A stretch of 64,000 bases of DNA from assembly GCA_011634665.1 (NCBI GenBank), contig WAEK01000005.1, positions 364,001 to 428,000 on the forward strand, given 5' to 3'. The notes below the pieces were generated by a model that was not told the DNA's origin, made no database searches, and saw nothing but the letters and a program-made list of their open reading frames with translations. Every line of letters starts with the position of its first letter. The first letter of the stretch is position 1. The translations under genes and the position numbers were made by a program. Shown here piece by piece: positions 49,859 through 62,468 of this stretch. Source of the stretch: Mortierella sp. BCC40632. Its lineage: Eukaryota > Mortierellomycota > Mortierellomycetes > Mortierellales > Mortierellaceae.

Positions 49859-52117
49859 ATGGTGAAACGTAACCCCAACGCTCATCAATCCAATCATTAT
49901 AAGGCTACCCATCACAGTGGTGGTCGATCTAACAAGAAATCCGGCGGCAAGGGAGGCAAAGGGAACAAGTCAATTAACCAGATCCTTGGCATTGGCAAAC
50001 CAGGACCTCATCTACTCCAACACCGTAAACTTCAAGCCGCTAAAAAGGACAGAGCTCAGTTCGGAAGAGGAACGGGGAAAGACAGTGCACCTCCACAAAA
50101 GAATCAAAACAACTACGGCCCAAGTGCCCACAGCGCTACCACTACCTTCCGCCGAAAGATCCTCCGGCCCAATAACAAAAAGAAAAAACAGAGAAACATG
50201 GACTCCAAGGACGCATCCGGCAGTAACAAGGTTGGCTCAGACGATGACCAAATACAGTTGCCGCAGCTGGAGCCGCGGGATCCACAGTCTTCGGAAGTGA
50301 ACGGCACGCCAGACCCAGATGGAACATTGGACGAATACGAGCGCGATCTTCAGTACCAGTATGACGATGAGACTGATAATACCAGCACTGTCAGTACGCC
50401 TAGCGCAGGTCCTTCTAAATCGTCCAAGAAGAAAAAGAAAAAGAACCGCAAACAGCCCGTTACCACTCCTGCAACACCCGCGGCCTCTGCAGCCCTCATT
50501 ACGCCAGCAGAGCCAGCTGCCTCGACTACAGATTCCACAACACAACAGGACGACATGCAGCTTGGATCGGACTTTATTCCTTTTGATTTTGGCGACGATG
50601 ACGAGGATGATGAGGATGATGGAGAAGGCCTTGGAGGCAACATGCAGTTCAATACAGGATTTGATCCCGACAAGCCCGTGGAACCTACCGAAGCAACCGC
50701 TAATAGTGGAGAAAATGCCAATCCTCAGTCTTCCAGCAAATCTATCCATATAAAGCGCAAACGATCTCCCGATTATGGCAGCGATACCGAAGGCAGCACG
50801 GGTCCTCCACCGGGCTGTCCCTGGATGGGTCGTCGTCAGTACACCAAGATGGCCTCTGTTCCAAAAATGCTGACCCAGGAACTGAAAGATTTTGTGGACT
50901 TTATCTCTCCTTCAAGGGAGGAACATCAGGTCCGTCAGTATGTCTGCGACAGGATTGAGGCAGCTGTTCAGGAGCTCTGGCCAAGTGCTCGAGCAGAGAT
51001 TTTTGGTAGTTTTGATACTATGCTCTATCTTCCATCCAGGTTTGTGCTAGATCTGTGTGCTTTCTTCATTTCTGAACAGCAACCCTCGTGGTCAACGTTA
51101 AAAAGTCAGTCGTATGTTAACGAAAAGCTGATCCTTGTTGCTTTTCCTTGCCCTTTTCAAAGTGATTTGGATATTGTCATCTTTAGGAACCAAAAGTTCA
51201 ATGTGGCCGACTATCGAGCGTTAGGCAACCACATCCGAAAGCAAGGTGTGGGCGTCAATGTGACCGTCATTTCACAGGCCCGAGTTCCCATTGTAAAGTT
51301 TAAGGAGTCGATCAGCAAAATCTCGGTCGATATCTCGTTTAATGTCGACAGTGGACTCAATACGGCAGCGCTCGTAAAGACCTATATCAACAACATTCCT
51401 GCATTGAGACCATTGACCATGATTATCAAGCACTTTTTGATGGTCAAGGGGTATAACGAGGTCTTTACAGGAGGAATAGGATCTTACACGACCATGATCA
51501 TGATCCTCAGTTTCCTCCAGATGCACCCAAAAATCCAGGCTGGGCTTATCCTTCCAGAAGAAAACCTGGGTGTCCTCTTGATCGAGTTCTTTGAGCTCTA
51601 CGGCATGTGCTTCAATTACAGCAAGGTTGCCTTGACGGTCACTGGCGGCGGTCAGTACTTTGTCAAGACTCGCTCCATGATGTATCAGGGCAAAGGACAT
51701 GGAGGCGAGCAAATGCTCTGCTCAATAGACCCCAACGACTCGTCCAACGATACAGCCAAGGGTTCCTATATGCTCAAGAAGATCCGTGAAACATTTGCTC
51801 AAGCGTACGGAAGTCTGATCCGGAATGTACGAACACAGCACGAATCCGTCTTTGGCGACGGGTCTTCATCTGGCTCTTCTAAGCGAAATCATATCCGGTT
51901 TGATGACCACAATCGCGTCCCTGCGAATTCCCGAACAAAGTCCTCGGGTCTGCATCATCAACGGGAACAAGTTTCACTTATCAAGAGTATTCTCGCGATA
52001 CCAATCGATGTCATGCAACACCGGCGCCATCTTGAAGAAGTTTTTTATAGGGGCCAATTCCAAGACATGTTTGGCCATCCACACGGCATCACCGGCCTTG
52101 ATCAAATCTCGCATTAG
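49859..52117 (+). CDS. TRF4: Non-canonical poly(A) polymerase, Trf4/PAPD5 type
   Basis: Exons 49859-51039 and 51163-52117 give 711 residues; the 123-nt intron (GTTTGT to CAAAG) is a multiple of three and contains no stop, so read-through would add 41 residues. Splicing is preferred because it restores the nucleotidyltransferase motif IFGSFDTMLYLPS-SDLDIVIF, in which GS and the two catalytic Asp are correctly spaced. The third Asp is in KISVDISFN. The PAP-associated domain follows (ALRPLTMIIKHFLM to GVLLIEFFELYG). Trf4 in the TRAMP complex oligoadenylates nuclear RNAs to send them to the exosome. The first 300 residues are Lys-rich, then acidic (DDDEDDEDDGE), with basic nuclear-localisation stretches KKKKKNRK and KRKR. 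The gene could equally be the Trf5 or Cid14 orthologue. Confidence 0.92.
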   Translation: MVKRNPNAHQSNHYKATHHSGGRSNKKSGGKGGKGNKSINQILGIGKPGPHLLQHRKLQAAKKDRAQFGRGTGKDSAPPQKNQNNYGPSAHSATTTFRRKILRPNNKKKKQRNMDSKDASGSNKVGSDDDQIQLPQLEPRDPQSSEVNGTPDPDGTLDEYERDLQYQYDDETDNTSTVSTPSAGPSKSSKKKKKKNRKQPVTTPATPAASAALITPAEPAASTTDSTTQQDDMQLGSDFIPFDFGDDDEDDEDDGEGLGGNMQFNTGFDPDKPVEPTEATANSGENANPQSSSKSIHIKRKRSPDYGSDTEGSTGPPPGCPWMGRRQYTKMASVPKMLTQELKDFVDFISPSREEHQVRQYVCDRIEAAVQELWPSARAEIFGSFDTMLYLPSRFVLDLCAFFISEQQPSWSTLKSQSYVNEKLILVAFPCPFQSDLDIVIFRNQKFNVADYRALGNHIRKQGVGVNVTVISQARVPIVKFKESISKISVDISFNVDSGLNTAALVKTYINNIPALRPLTMIIKHFLMVKGYNEVFTGGIGSYTTMIMILSFLQMHPKIQAGLILPEENLGVLLIEFFELYGMCFNYSKVALTVTGGGQYFVKTRSMMYQGKGHGGEQMLCSIDPNDSSNDTAKGSYMLKKIRETFAQAYGSLIRNVRTQHESVFGDGSSSGSSKRNHIRFDDHNRVPANSRTKSSGLHHQREQVSLIKSILAIPIDVMQHRRHLEEVFYRGQFQDMFGHPHGITGLDQISH

Positions 52118-52980
52118 TTCCTCCTTCTTTCACTATCCCTCCTTCAAAACAAGAATCACAAAGAGAGACAGAAAAGGGAGGACAAAGCTCTGGCATGATT
52201 TTATTTGCTTTTCGAAAAGACGGGTAGTTTCTTTTTCTTTTTTTCTTTTTTTTAGGAGGATTCACTTGCTTACACCTACTCGTCTGGAACCACGAGTTGT
52301 ATATTTTCTATTACGTTCTTCCTTTTTGCAAACTCTCACTATTCTCCTCTCTCTCCCTTTCGCTACTTTCTCTTTTTCGCTATCTTCTCTCTTTCGCTCC
52401 TTCTTTTCTTTTATGGTTTTGTAATCCTCTCTCTCTCTCTCTCTTTCCACACTGTACTCCCACCTGACGTTTCCATAAACAAATTGCTTGGCCCTTCAAA
52501 CATCCTCTCAGCCTATTGGAGGCTAGGGAGAGGGGAGAGAGAGAGGGAGAGAAGGCATGTGAGCGTTATCCACCACCTGTAATTCTGGTGAAAGACCAAG
52601 AGGCGTGTGGCCACTTACGCCATAAAACTTGATACTATTGTTACACGACGGCCAAAAAGAAAAGAAAAGAAAAAAAAATAAATCTCGCTTTTTGTGCCCT
52701 TTGGAAAGATCGATTTTGAGATCTCATATCTATATAAAGTCCTTTACTTTACTTGACTCAGTAGTCTGATACTACAAAACTCCTGCGGAGTAAATTGTAA
52801 ACACCACCTTGCCACTCGGTTTGGAAAGTAGGATTACAAGTCAATAGAATAGAAAAAAAAATGGATCAAGTTGCAAAGGATGACTTGTGGAGAATAGTTT
52901 AAACAAGTGCAAATTTTTTTTTCTTTCTTTCTTTTTTCTTTTTTCTTTTTTTTTTCTACACAACTCATCTGCCTATGAAT
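52118..52980. other. Convergent spacer between TRF4 and the P450 gene
   Basis: CT-rich and T-rich stretches (52221-52255, 52345-52445, 52914-52957) and a purine block (52526-52555). TATATAAAG at 52731-52739 is in the middle of the spacer. No coding sequence is recognised. Confidence 0.45.
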
Positions 52981-54281
52981 CTAATCCTTATAGTGCTCAA
53001 AGATGATTTGCATGCCATTCCTTGAGTACATGGTAATATCCGACTCGGGCTTAGGCACAAATCCATCCACCACCTTCCAGTTGTAGCGCTGAATCATACG
53101 ACACATGGTGTTCATGGCTTGGTTATAGGCAAAGTTCTGACCAAGGCAGATACGAGGACCAGCATGGAAGGGGAAGAACATGAAGGGACGAACCATCTTG
53201 ACACGCTCAGGACCCCAGCGATCAGGATCGAATTCCTCCGCATCCTCACCCCAGTACTCCTTCATACGGTGTGTGACAAAGGAAGAGTGCACGACCAGGG
53301 AACCCTTGGGGATGAAGTAACCGTTGGGCAAGACATCATCCTCGAGACAAGTCTTGATGTTGAAGGGCACAGCGGGATACAAACGCAAGGTCTCGTTGAT
53401 GACCTGCTTAAGGAACTTGAGCTTCTTGATATCCTCATGATCAGGCTTGCGATCACGTCCAACGACCGAGAAGATCTCCTCACGAACACGTTCCATCACC
53501 TCGGGGTTCTTGCCCAAGTTATAGAACATGAAGGTAAGCAGGTTCGTCGAAGTGTCACGACCCGCCAGCAGGAAGTTCATCAACATATCACGGAGATAGA
53601 TCCGATCAAAGGGCTTGCCATTCTCATCCACCGAGTTCAAGAAATGTTGAAGCAAATTATCATGCTTGTGCTCATCATCATCCGCTCCTCCGGCCTCATC
53701 ACGACGAGTAATTTCGTTGGCAATTGCTTTGTCAACGATTGGGAGGAGGACCTCATCCATATCCTTGACCTTTTGTGGGAAACTTGGGGCAGGGTACATG
53801 TTTTGGTAATCGCACAGACGGATCTTCCAACCGCAGACCTTTTGCGAGTAATTGAAAGCCGAGACGAACTTTTGCTGAGGAACATCCAAGGCATTGACAC
53901 AGTCACCAAAGAGGAAGCCTGTCGCGGTATCAATTGTGTATCGAGACCAGAGATCTTGGACATCCATCACCTGGCCACTGGCGATCGTCTTGTCGACGAT
54001 ACCAAAGACCTGGTTAATTTGTGTCTCGATATGGGCGGCACCCTTGTACTCTGTGACCTGGAAATGTGGACGAGCGAGTGCGCGCTGGTTCTTCCATGCG
54101 GCGCCGTCCGCATTGAAGATGCCTGTGCCCATGAATGGGGAGAAGGCTTTGTGGAAGTCAGGACCTAGAATGTCATAAACACAGTACAACAAGGATAAAT
54201 CATCGAGGGTTAGAAAAAGGAAAACAAACAAAAATCAACTAGCTCCACTGTACAGCCACCTGCGCCATTTGAGTGATTAGG

Positions 54282-54317
<36 letters not shown>

Positions 54318-55691
54318 ACAGTAGTGAATTTCACAAGTGCTAAGTTGTCGGACACGGCGAATGAAGGTCGTCACGAGGGCGAGAAAGTTAGAAGCAAACG
54401 TAGGGTCGGACAAAAGATGAGAAGGGTAGGGAGAAAGAGAGGGAGGAGGTGGTGTTGCAAGCAGCTGTTACTTTAACGTGTGCATCGGCCACAACCCTTC
54501 CCTCTCTTTCATTAGGAGATAGACTGGGCATGTAGGTACTGCTGTGACGACAGTGACAAGCACAACAGGACCAACAACAAGGACCAGTATGGCATGAGAC
54601 GCAAACGTGCATTGGGCGTGTGCTATTGTCGATGTGTATGCATCCAGTCTGGGGCAATAGGAAACAAGAAAGATGCGAGACAAGTGCCTCTGCAAGAATA
54701 AAGCCGACAGGACGCGAGTGGGACAGAAACGAGGGTTGTGTGTGCTCAGTGAAGAAAAAATGCTCAGAGAGAGAGAAAAAGAGAATTGGGGTCGACTGTT
54801 GGTTGGTCTGTCACTCTGTGGTGAAATAAGGTGTGTCTGCTGAATGCGTGTGTTCAGCACTTGTGGAGAAAATGGAACGGTGGTCTTCTCACAGCAGTAT
54901 CTTTTTTTTTTTGGACAAAGTGCATAGAAGTCCCCGCCTGTAACCCCCTCTCCCCCACTTTTTCTCCCACAAGAGAGCGGGACGAGAAAGATGAGCGCAG
55001 CTCTCATCATGATCCATAGATCCCACCCCATTGCGCCTCTTCAAAGAACAGACGAGGGTTTGGATGAATAAGAACGTGGAGCAAGAGTATAAGGCAAAGA
55101 ATGTGTGGATATCGAGACAAGAAAAGGTTGCGACACCGCTCAACCGAAAATCGATATAGCGCTCTATCCTCGCCTCTGTGGACAAGCATGCCACAATGGG
55201 TAGCGACATTGTTGCAACTATTAAAATCGAGAACCCTCGACTTGCTGAAGAGTGGTTGCGTCTCTCTCATTCAACTATCACATACCTTTGGGATAGTTCT
55301 CAAAGTTCTTGACGAGAATGTGCTGGACGGATGAAGGCTCAAAGGCCAGGATGAGGCAGTGACCAACAAACTCTGTTGTGAGGGTGAGGCCCTGCTTCGA
55401 CAGATCCTGGACAAACTTGAGCTCTTCGCCGTTAGCTCGGGCACGAACGTAGGTGAAGGCCACATCCAACATGAAAAGGTTCGTCTTCAAGTGGGGAACG
55501 GCCTTGCCACGGGGGGGAGCCTTCTTGCCACGCATGCGACCTAACCAAAAGTACAGGACGGCTGTGAGAGCAAGCATGGCCATTGCCGGGTTGGCCTTGC
55601 CCCGCTTGACAAGAGATCTCTGGCGCTGACGGAGAAGCGCAAAGACATTGCCGATCAGCGAAGGGGACACGGTCGCTACTTGTGTTGACAT
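52981..55691 (-). CDS. Cytochrome P450, fatty-acid/alkane hydroxylase type (CYP52/CYP86-like)
   Basis: Two exons (55691-55286 and 54164-52981) join in phase to give 529 residues. Residues 35-51 form the N-terminal membrane anchor (MAMLALTAVLYFWL), followed by the proline-rich hinge KAPPRG. The I-helix oxygen-binding motif is AGRDTS, the K-helix ExxR motif is ETLR, a PDRWGPER motif follows, and the heme-binding loop is FHAGPRICLG (Cys near residue 475). AGRDT and the FHAGPR-C-G loop are characteristic of CYP52-like and CYP86-like omega-hydroxylases of fatty acids and alkanes, acting at the ER with an NADPH reductase; substrate is inference. The intron is 1121 nt, about ten times the local norm, with an A run at 54283-54313 and a probable CT-rich leader upstream of 55691. 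Confidence 0.93.
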
Positions 55692-58600
55692 TGTTCAGCG
55701 TTGACTGGTAGAAAGAGGGTGGTAGGGATGAAAGAGTGTAGAAGAAGAATGTGGAAAGAACTGCTGGCGACTCTGACGTGTTTTTTTGCCACGCGGACAA
55801 AGCAGGGAGAGAGATGGAGAACTGTACAAAGAGTGAACGAGACAATGGGCGAATTATCGACAGAGACTCTGGGGGAGAGGGAGGTTTGCTGGAAGGCGTT
55901 GAGGAGAGGAGAGAAAGAGGATAAAGCACAAGAAGGTAAGAAAAGGTAGGGGAAGAACACCTTCTTTATGTACTTTTTTTTTTCCTTCGCCTCTTGGCCA
56001 AGGTTCAAATGGCCAGTTAAAGTGTGGATGTCACTGGGCTCCAACTCCTTTCAATTGGACAGACTAACCGCTGCTCTTTCTGCTCACTTCCACCATCTCT
56101 ATAACTCTCGGTGCACTGTCTGTCCCTTCCTCCCTGTATTCTCTTTAGCCAAGCCCAATTCCGCTCATTCCAGATGAGGGATGGAAAGGTCAGTATCCCT
56201 ATTCAACTGCCTACAAAGGGAGGATTCTTCAATGGTCCCCTTTCTTCACAGCAACATGAGGAGAAATGCTCTCGCCCCTTCGTGCGACCTCTATCGCTTT
56301 GTCCTCTTCGCGACATCACAGCATGCGGCTTCGAATGGATCGATGCATTAAGAAAGAGAAGAAGCAGGAGTGATCAGAGGGGGAGGAGTAAGAATAAGAA
56401 GTACAATGCAGTACTTGGGAGTTTTTGTTCAGCAACCTCCAATTCCGTGGTCAAGGGAACAATGGCCCAGTCTTGAACCCTGGATGAACAGCCAGAGTGT
56501 ACGTGAGATCCTCAAGAAGATCTCTCTTGCCATTACCCCAAAGAAATTCTCGTGCTATTCTGGGCAGTCGCCAAAGGGGCAGTATCGACTGACAGGGTCG
56601 CATGTCCTAGCCGTTGGCCTAGGATGACACGCGTCCTATTCGCATGCCATTCTTACCCCAGCCCTTTTTTCTTGCTCTTCATCATTCTTGAGTCCTTTTC
56701 TCTTGTATATTGACCTCTCTCTCTTTCGCCTTCTCTTTCACCTTCTCTTTCACCCTCTATTTTCCGTACTCATTACCTAACCTGGCACTAGCCACAAAGA
56801 TACTCGACTGGCATACCAATCATGGCTACAGCACGGAAGTGAGTAGGAGTTTTTTTTTCTTGTCAGTTGCTCATTGTTTGTATCCTCCAGGGTCAAAGTA
56901 AGACCCATGGGACATAGCAACAAGGACACAGAAAAAAACAGTTGTAGGTCTAAAGCGACAATGGAAGTGTAAATCCTCAAAAGTACCCCACTCCTCATCT
57001 TCGCTCTCCCGCAGCATGCATCTCACGTTTCTTCTCCCACTCACACCTTTTAGAAATCTCTCTCACAGTCTCCTTTTACTCGGGAGTACTTCGGTCAAAC
57101 GATGTGGCACGAGCATTGGGGAGGCGGGGGCAAAGAAAGGATTCAAAATGGTGGTACTCTGAACAATGTACCGTTCTCAACGAGAGAGAAAGAGTGTATG
57201 TTGGCGGATACGAAGTGACTTGAATGACCTACATCAACTCCTGTTTGCCCACAGACCTCTCTTGTTGAGCAGTGCTGTCGTTGACATATGAAAGCTGCAC
57301 TAACAACATCAATATGGTCAACACGGCCGATACCACGGACCCAAGGATGACCTGACATCGTCCCCTGTCTACCTCTTTTGGGTTGGAGGGAAAACTGACA
57401 AAAGGGCAGAGGGAAGGCGTTGTGCGTTTTTGTCCGTGTTCTTGTACACTTGCCAAGAATCTCCACTCCCAAAGGCAGAATGCTCGAAGCAAATTCGTGC
57501 GACACTCTTGTGTGCAAAAAACAGCGGGACAAGGCGGGCACTATCGCCCCTCGCCCTCCTCCTCCCCTATCCACTCCGCGCTAGAGCGCTACATTAATGG
57601 ATTTGATCGAGGTCATGATCTGACAGTGCTCGACTGTAATGACCATTGTTACCTTTACAAAACCATGAACAACGGTATTACGCTGACAAACGAGTTTACG
57701 CTTGTCACTCATTGTCCACTTACTGCACCTCCGCTGATACACCGCCTTCCGTGTTCATTTGCGAAACCCTTGGCCCGCCCGCCCTTAGACATGTTTGCAT
57801 TATCTGTCGCACTCTTTTGCTATGCTAAATAACGGTCAAAGCAATGAAACTCATGACCCGTGCCACAACGCTTGCCACAAGCAGCAATTAGAGGAACTAA
57901 GAGATAAGCATCCGTCTTGGCATCGAAGCAAACTTCTCTCCCACATTTTTTCTAGTGATTTTGGTCTGGGCGCAAATGATCTTTGTCAGTGATCAGACGC
58001 GTGGTAATGAGAAGACATAAGACCTAGTCTCGACGAGTATTTCATTCAATATTGGTAGGTAGGGGGCTCGCAAAGGTTACTTGTGCTGATCTTTGTTCGT
58101 TCTCTTGTACCAGATTTTTTTTTTTTTTTTTTTTTTTTCGCCTCCGTCCTGTAGAACAGCGCCTCCCCGTCTCCACAAGCATCCTGTCCACGTTATGGCT
58201 CAGAGCCCCATCCCTTCCCTCTCCCCCCCTCTTGACATCTCCGCGTCCCAGTCCCAGTAGTTTGTTGTTGCTGCACATGTGCATCAGTTGAGCCTTTGGC
58301 TCACTTTTGGGCGAACATCTGTCTAGGTTTTGGAACCCTTTTCTTGTCTCTTGGCAAAAAGATTCACAACACTGCCAATGTCCGCCCAACCCCACAAAAT
58401 GTCATTGAATTGGACTTATTCTTTGTCGTACATCAGGATCCTCTGCAGCAGGACTCCTCACCTTTTTTTTTTTTTCTGGTTTCAACAGCTTGTCATCTAG
58501 CTTTGCCCATCAGACATCACTGGTCATTCTCTATTATAAAATTATAATTTCCGAACGTACCTGAGTATCCTGATGTCTCTCCATTTGGCATCCTTCTCAC

Positions 58601-59297
58601 TTCCTGGGTACTGCGCAACCCCACAAGTATTTCTTCCCTGGGTCCTTTGGATCATCTGCCTGAAATACCCGGAGCTGTTGTCCGAAGGCGGTAAGAGGGA
58701 TGGCAGAGAGGGAGAGAGAATGGAGGAAGAGAAAACAACGTGGCATCCAACAACAACACATGGTTGCATTGCATTTCTTTGCTCTTCTCTCTCTCTCTCC
58801 TTCTCTCCCCAGTTCTCCGAGATCTTTTCCCTTTCGCCCCCGTTCTCCAAAAGACGTTGGTGCTCCGTTTCGCTGTTGTTGTTGTTTTTTTTTTTTTTTT
58901 TTTTTTACGATGGGGCAGCATGTGAATGCACGACTAAAGTGAACATTCCTCTCTTGGTCTGTGCGCGTCCAAAGCCCTGGAATCCTCCACCCTCTCAGCA
59001 TCACACACATAGAGATCCCCATTCCCTCCCCTACTTCTCATCCCACGTCATGAAGGCAACACCTCTCCTCCCCCCCCCCCTTTTGTACCCCTGTTGACCT
59101 CAATCCTTTTTATCTTCAATAAGAAGTACCAGACTGATCATTGCCTTCAACTTTTGACCCCGATTTGGCCACCGATTTTTTTTTTTTTTTTAGCTCCTTT
59201 TCAATATCTGTGTAGCCCCCTGACTATTTCTTGCGATTTGGGAACATTCATGCAAAACGACTAGTACTTTGATGTGAGGCATTCCCTGTGATCCTTG

Positions 59298-59335
<38 letters not shown>

Positions 59336-61195
59336 GCGAGGAGCGACGAATGTCCGAAGCTTTAGCAAGGTGTTGCAGAGTGTAACATGAAAATAAACTA
59401 TGAAAAAGAGGAAGATAGGAAAGAACTTGGCAAAAAAAAAAAAAAAAAGGACGAAGCAAGTGCTTCAATACACATTTTTGGTGGATGTCTTTCCAGGCAC
59501 AGGATTCCATTTTTTGTGATTTCAAATCCTTTGCCAAGCCCAAACCACCACATTATCTGACACTTCAAGCATGTTACTCCCTAGATGGATGATCCCAATG
59601 CTTTCATGCTCATTCTCTTGCGCTTTCTCGGGTACTCTATCCTCTGTAGAGAGATCGGATAATTTGGTGCGCCGCGATCGCAAAAAACCATTCATAATCA
59701 CTCGATCTCTTCTGACTCGAGACCTCTCTCTCTTCTCCCCAATTCTTTTTTTTTTTTTTTTTTTTAATCATTGATCATGCTTTATGGTGTAAACAGTAGA
59801 GCTATTGTTGACGGGGTAATGAATATTGGGGAAAGAAGAAGGGCGCGTGTGTGTGTATGTGTGTATGTGTGTAAGAGAGCTGTCGAGGCATCTGTCATAA
59901 GAACCACCTGAAGGGTAAAAAAAAAAAAAAAAAAAAAAACAGGCCATTGAAAGAATTGAGAGAAAGAATAAAAGGTGTAGAAATCGGGGGACGTCCCCAG
60001 TCCAACTCGCGCATATTGCTCATCTGTCTCAAAGACAGATTTGAGCGGGGCACACCATACGTCCACGCGTTTGTACAAGTTCCTAGGGGCAGAAAGACTC
60101 ATCCCTGATGCCATGTGGGAAATGTATGAGTAGACACGCCACCACCGCTGTCCTCGTCCTTTCGTTCACATCCCCAACGCAAACGTTACTCCCGAACCTT
60201 TCTTTTTTGGGCCGCACTTGAAGGTACCTACTACTGCTAGTTACTGAAAGAACAAGAACCTCATCTACTAGGCCCGTCATACATTTGTATTCACAACTTC
60301 TTCCTTCCCCTCCCCCTCCCCCTCCCCTTTTTTTTCTATCCCCATCATTCGTTGCAGCTGCAGAGGTAGTAACCATCTTTCGCCGAGCACGATAGGAATA
60401 TCTCTCCCTTTCCTTCGGCTTGAACCAGTACAGAACCTAGTGTGACACTTTACAGAGCGCAATCAGAAACATATCAACGCCTCTCCTGTTGTTGTTGCTA
60501 CTTTTATTACTTGTCATGTAGCTTTGTCGATCTCTTTCTCGCTCCATTCGTCCGCCTATTTCGCACTTGCTTCTCGCCGTCAGTCGTGAACTGAGTATCG
60601 GCTCCCACGTGGGGGTGGGGGGCTTTTCAGTTAACGGGAGGGTAAAGTTTAAGTATCCCCTCCCTTTCTAGCACAACTTAAAGTTCACTTAGACAAAGAC
60701 ACATTTACAGTGAAAAAAAGAAAAGGTAGATGCAGTTTTTCATTATTACGGACGCCTCTTTCATAGAAGATTAAATATAAGATGTTCTCCTCTAGATTTC
60801 AAGCAAAAGGACAAAGCCTGGAGAGAAAGAAATGGGATGCGGAAGAAAAGGTATAGTTACAAAAGGTTGAGAAGAAGAAAATATAAGAAAAAAAGAAAAG
60901 AAAAGGAACTACTAGAAAGGTCACTGTACAAGGTGCCTTGAATGCATGTATGTCTGTGTGTGTACGTATGTCTGGCAGGCCTTTGGGAGGAAAAAGAAGC
61001 GGGAGATCCATAATGAGCTCGATTGGATTGGAGGCCAGCAAATAGAAAGATAGTCTAGTCGGGTCAAAATGAAGCAACAAAAGATTCTTTACATCTGCTT
61101 TCCCTCCTCTTCCTCCCCCAGAGTAAAAGTTCTGGGTAAAGCTGAGACCAGAGTTTCGATCCTCCCCTCGATCCATCCTTGGAGATACATAGATT
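55692..61195. other. 5.5-kb gene-poor spacer
   Basis: Homopolymers include A34 at 59300-59333, a T run at 58116-58138 and T/A runs at 59174-59191 and 59918-59939. There are purine or pyrimidine blocks and a (GT/GTAT)n stretch near 59847-59871. The open stretch at 57143-57574 and the others are short and lack motifs. The left 300 bp are the likely promoter and 5' UTR of the P450 gene, and about 500 bp on the right the likely 3' UTR of the transporter. A gene for an untranslated RNA cannot be excluded. Confidence 0.45.
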
Positions 61196-62428
61196 TTAGC
61201 GACCCTGGGTAAAGTCCCGGTGAAGGGACTTGATGGCGTCAATCGATCCAATGATACAACCGAGCAATCCGATGATCAGGATGATACCGCACCAGACCAG
61301 CTCGTACCAGGGCATCTGCCTCCATCCGATCAATCTCCAGTAGAATGCAATGGGCAACACATAAATCAACATGCAGTTGCCCAACGCTCCCAACAACGAG
61401 AGGAACGAGTCAAAGAAGGGGACCAAGCAAGCAATGCCTCCAACAACGCCCACAATGACCAATCGCACAACCGTTCTGTAAATACGCTCCTTGACCTGAC
61501 CAATCTTCTCGACAGTCACGCCCAGAACACGCTCCACTTCAAGTGCAAACGAAGTCATCAACACAGGTGCGGCGAGCAACACGTGGGCGACGATCATGAT
61601 AGTGGCAATTTTGCCCACGACACCATCGGGCAAACTCAACAGAATAGGAGACTTGGCAGAAGGACCGTAGGTCAAGTAGCCGGGAATAGCGACCATGGCG
61701 TACATGAGGCAGCAGGCAATCATGGCCCAGACAAGAACCTTGTTCCAGCTCCGGGGGTATCTCATTGACTCCTCGACGTGCATGTAGACAACGTTGCCAC
61801 CGAAGCAGACCGAGATGGTGGCCACGGTGATAGGCAGGTTCCTAAGTACGGCATTGTCGTATTCGAAGGTACCCTGGTAGTTCTTGTAGTCGATTGCGGA
61901 CTCGACCATGGTCACGACCACGAGAACAACGGTTGCGAGTACTCCAAAGATACTAAGGTCCAAGATAAAGAGAAACAAAAGAAGAAATCCGATGGAGTTA
62001 GACGCCAGGATATTTTGGAAGGGCTCTCTTTTCTACTTCGATCTCTCTCCCTCTTTCAGACCCCTAGGCTGCGGTATCTGATGTCTTGGTTCCAAGCAAT
62101 AGAAAGGTCCAGATGCCTGCAGATCCTGGTATTTCTCCTGGCTCCCGTCACCCCCTCTCCCTTTCTCTCTCTCATGCTTGGTTTTATGTCTTTGCTCCGC
62201 CACAAGAATATGACACATCTTCGAATAGCACGAGTACTCTACTCTCAGCCAAGCTCCGCTACTACTTTTTTTTTTTTTTTTTTCCTCCCCTACTACTTGC
62301 AGCAGCTGTTGTTATTGTTGTTGTTCTCGCAGCTGATTTCTTATCTGGCCGTCATTTGTCTTTCTGGTCACAGCCCATCCTGTGGTTGTTCCTGAGTAGC
62401 TTCCTCTCCGTCCAACCACCTCTACATT

Positions 62429-62468
<40 letters not shown>

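Noticed and set aside
53119..54168. 349-codon plus-strand open frame opposite the P450 gene
   Set aside because: Antisense shadow of a well-supported exon with all P450 motifs on the minus strand.
57143..57574. Open frame in the 5.5-kb spacer
   Set aside because: Low-complexity glycine start and no conserved motif; no plausible splice partners.
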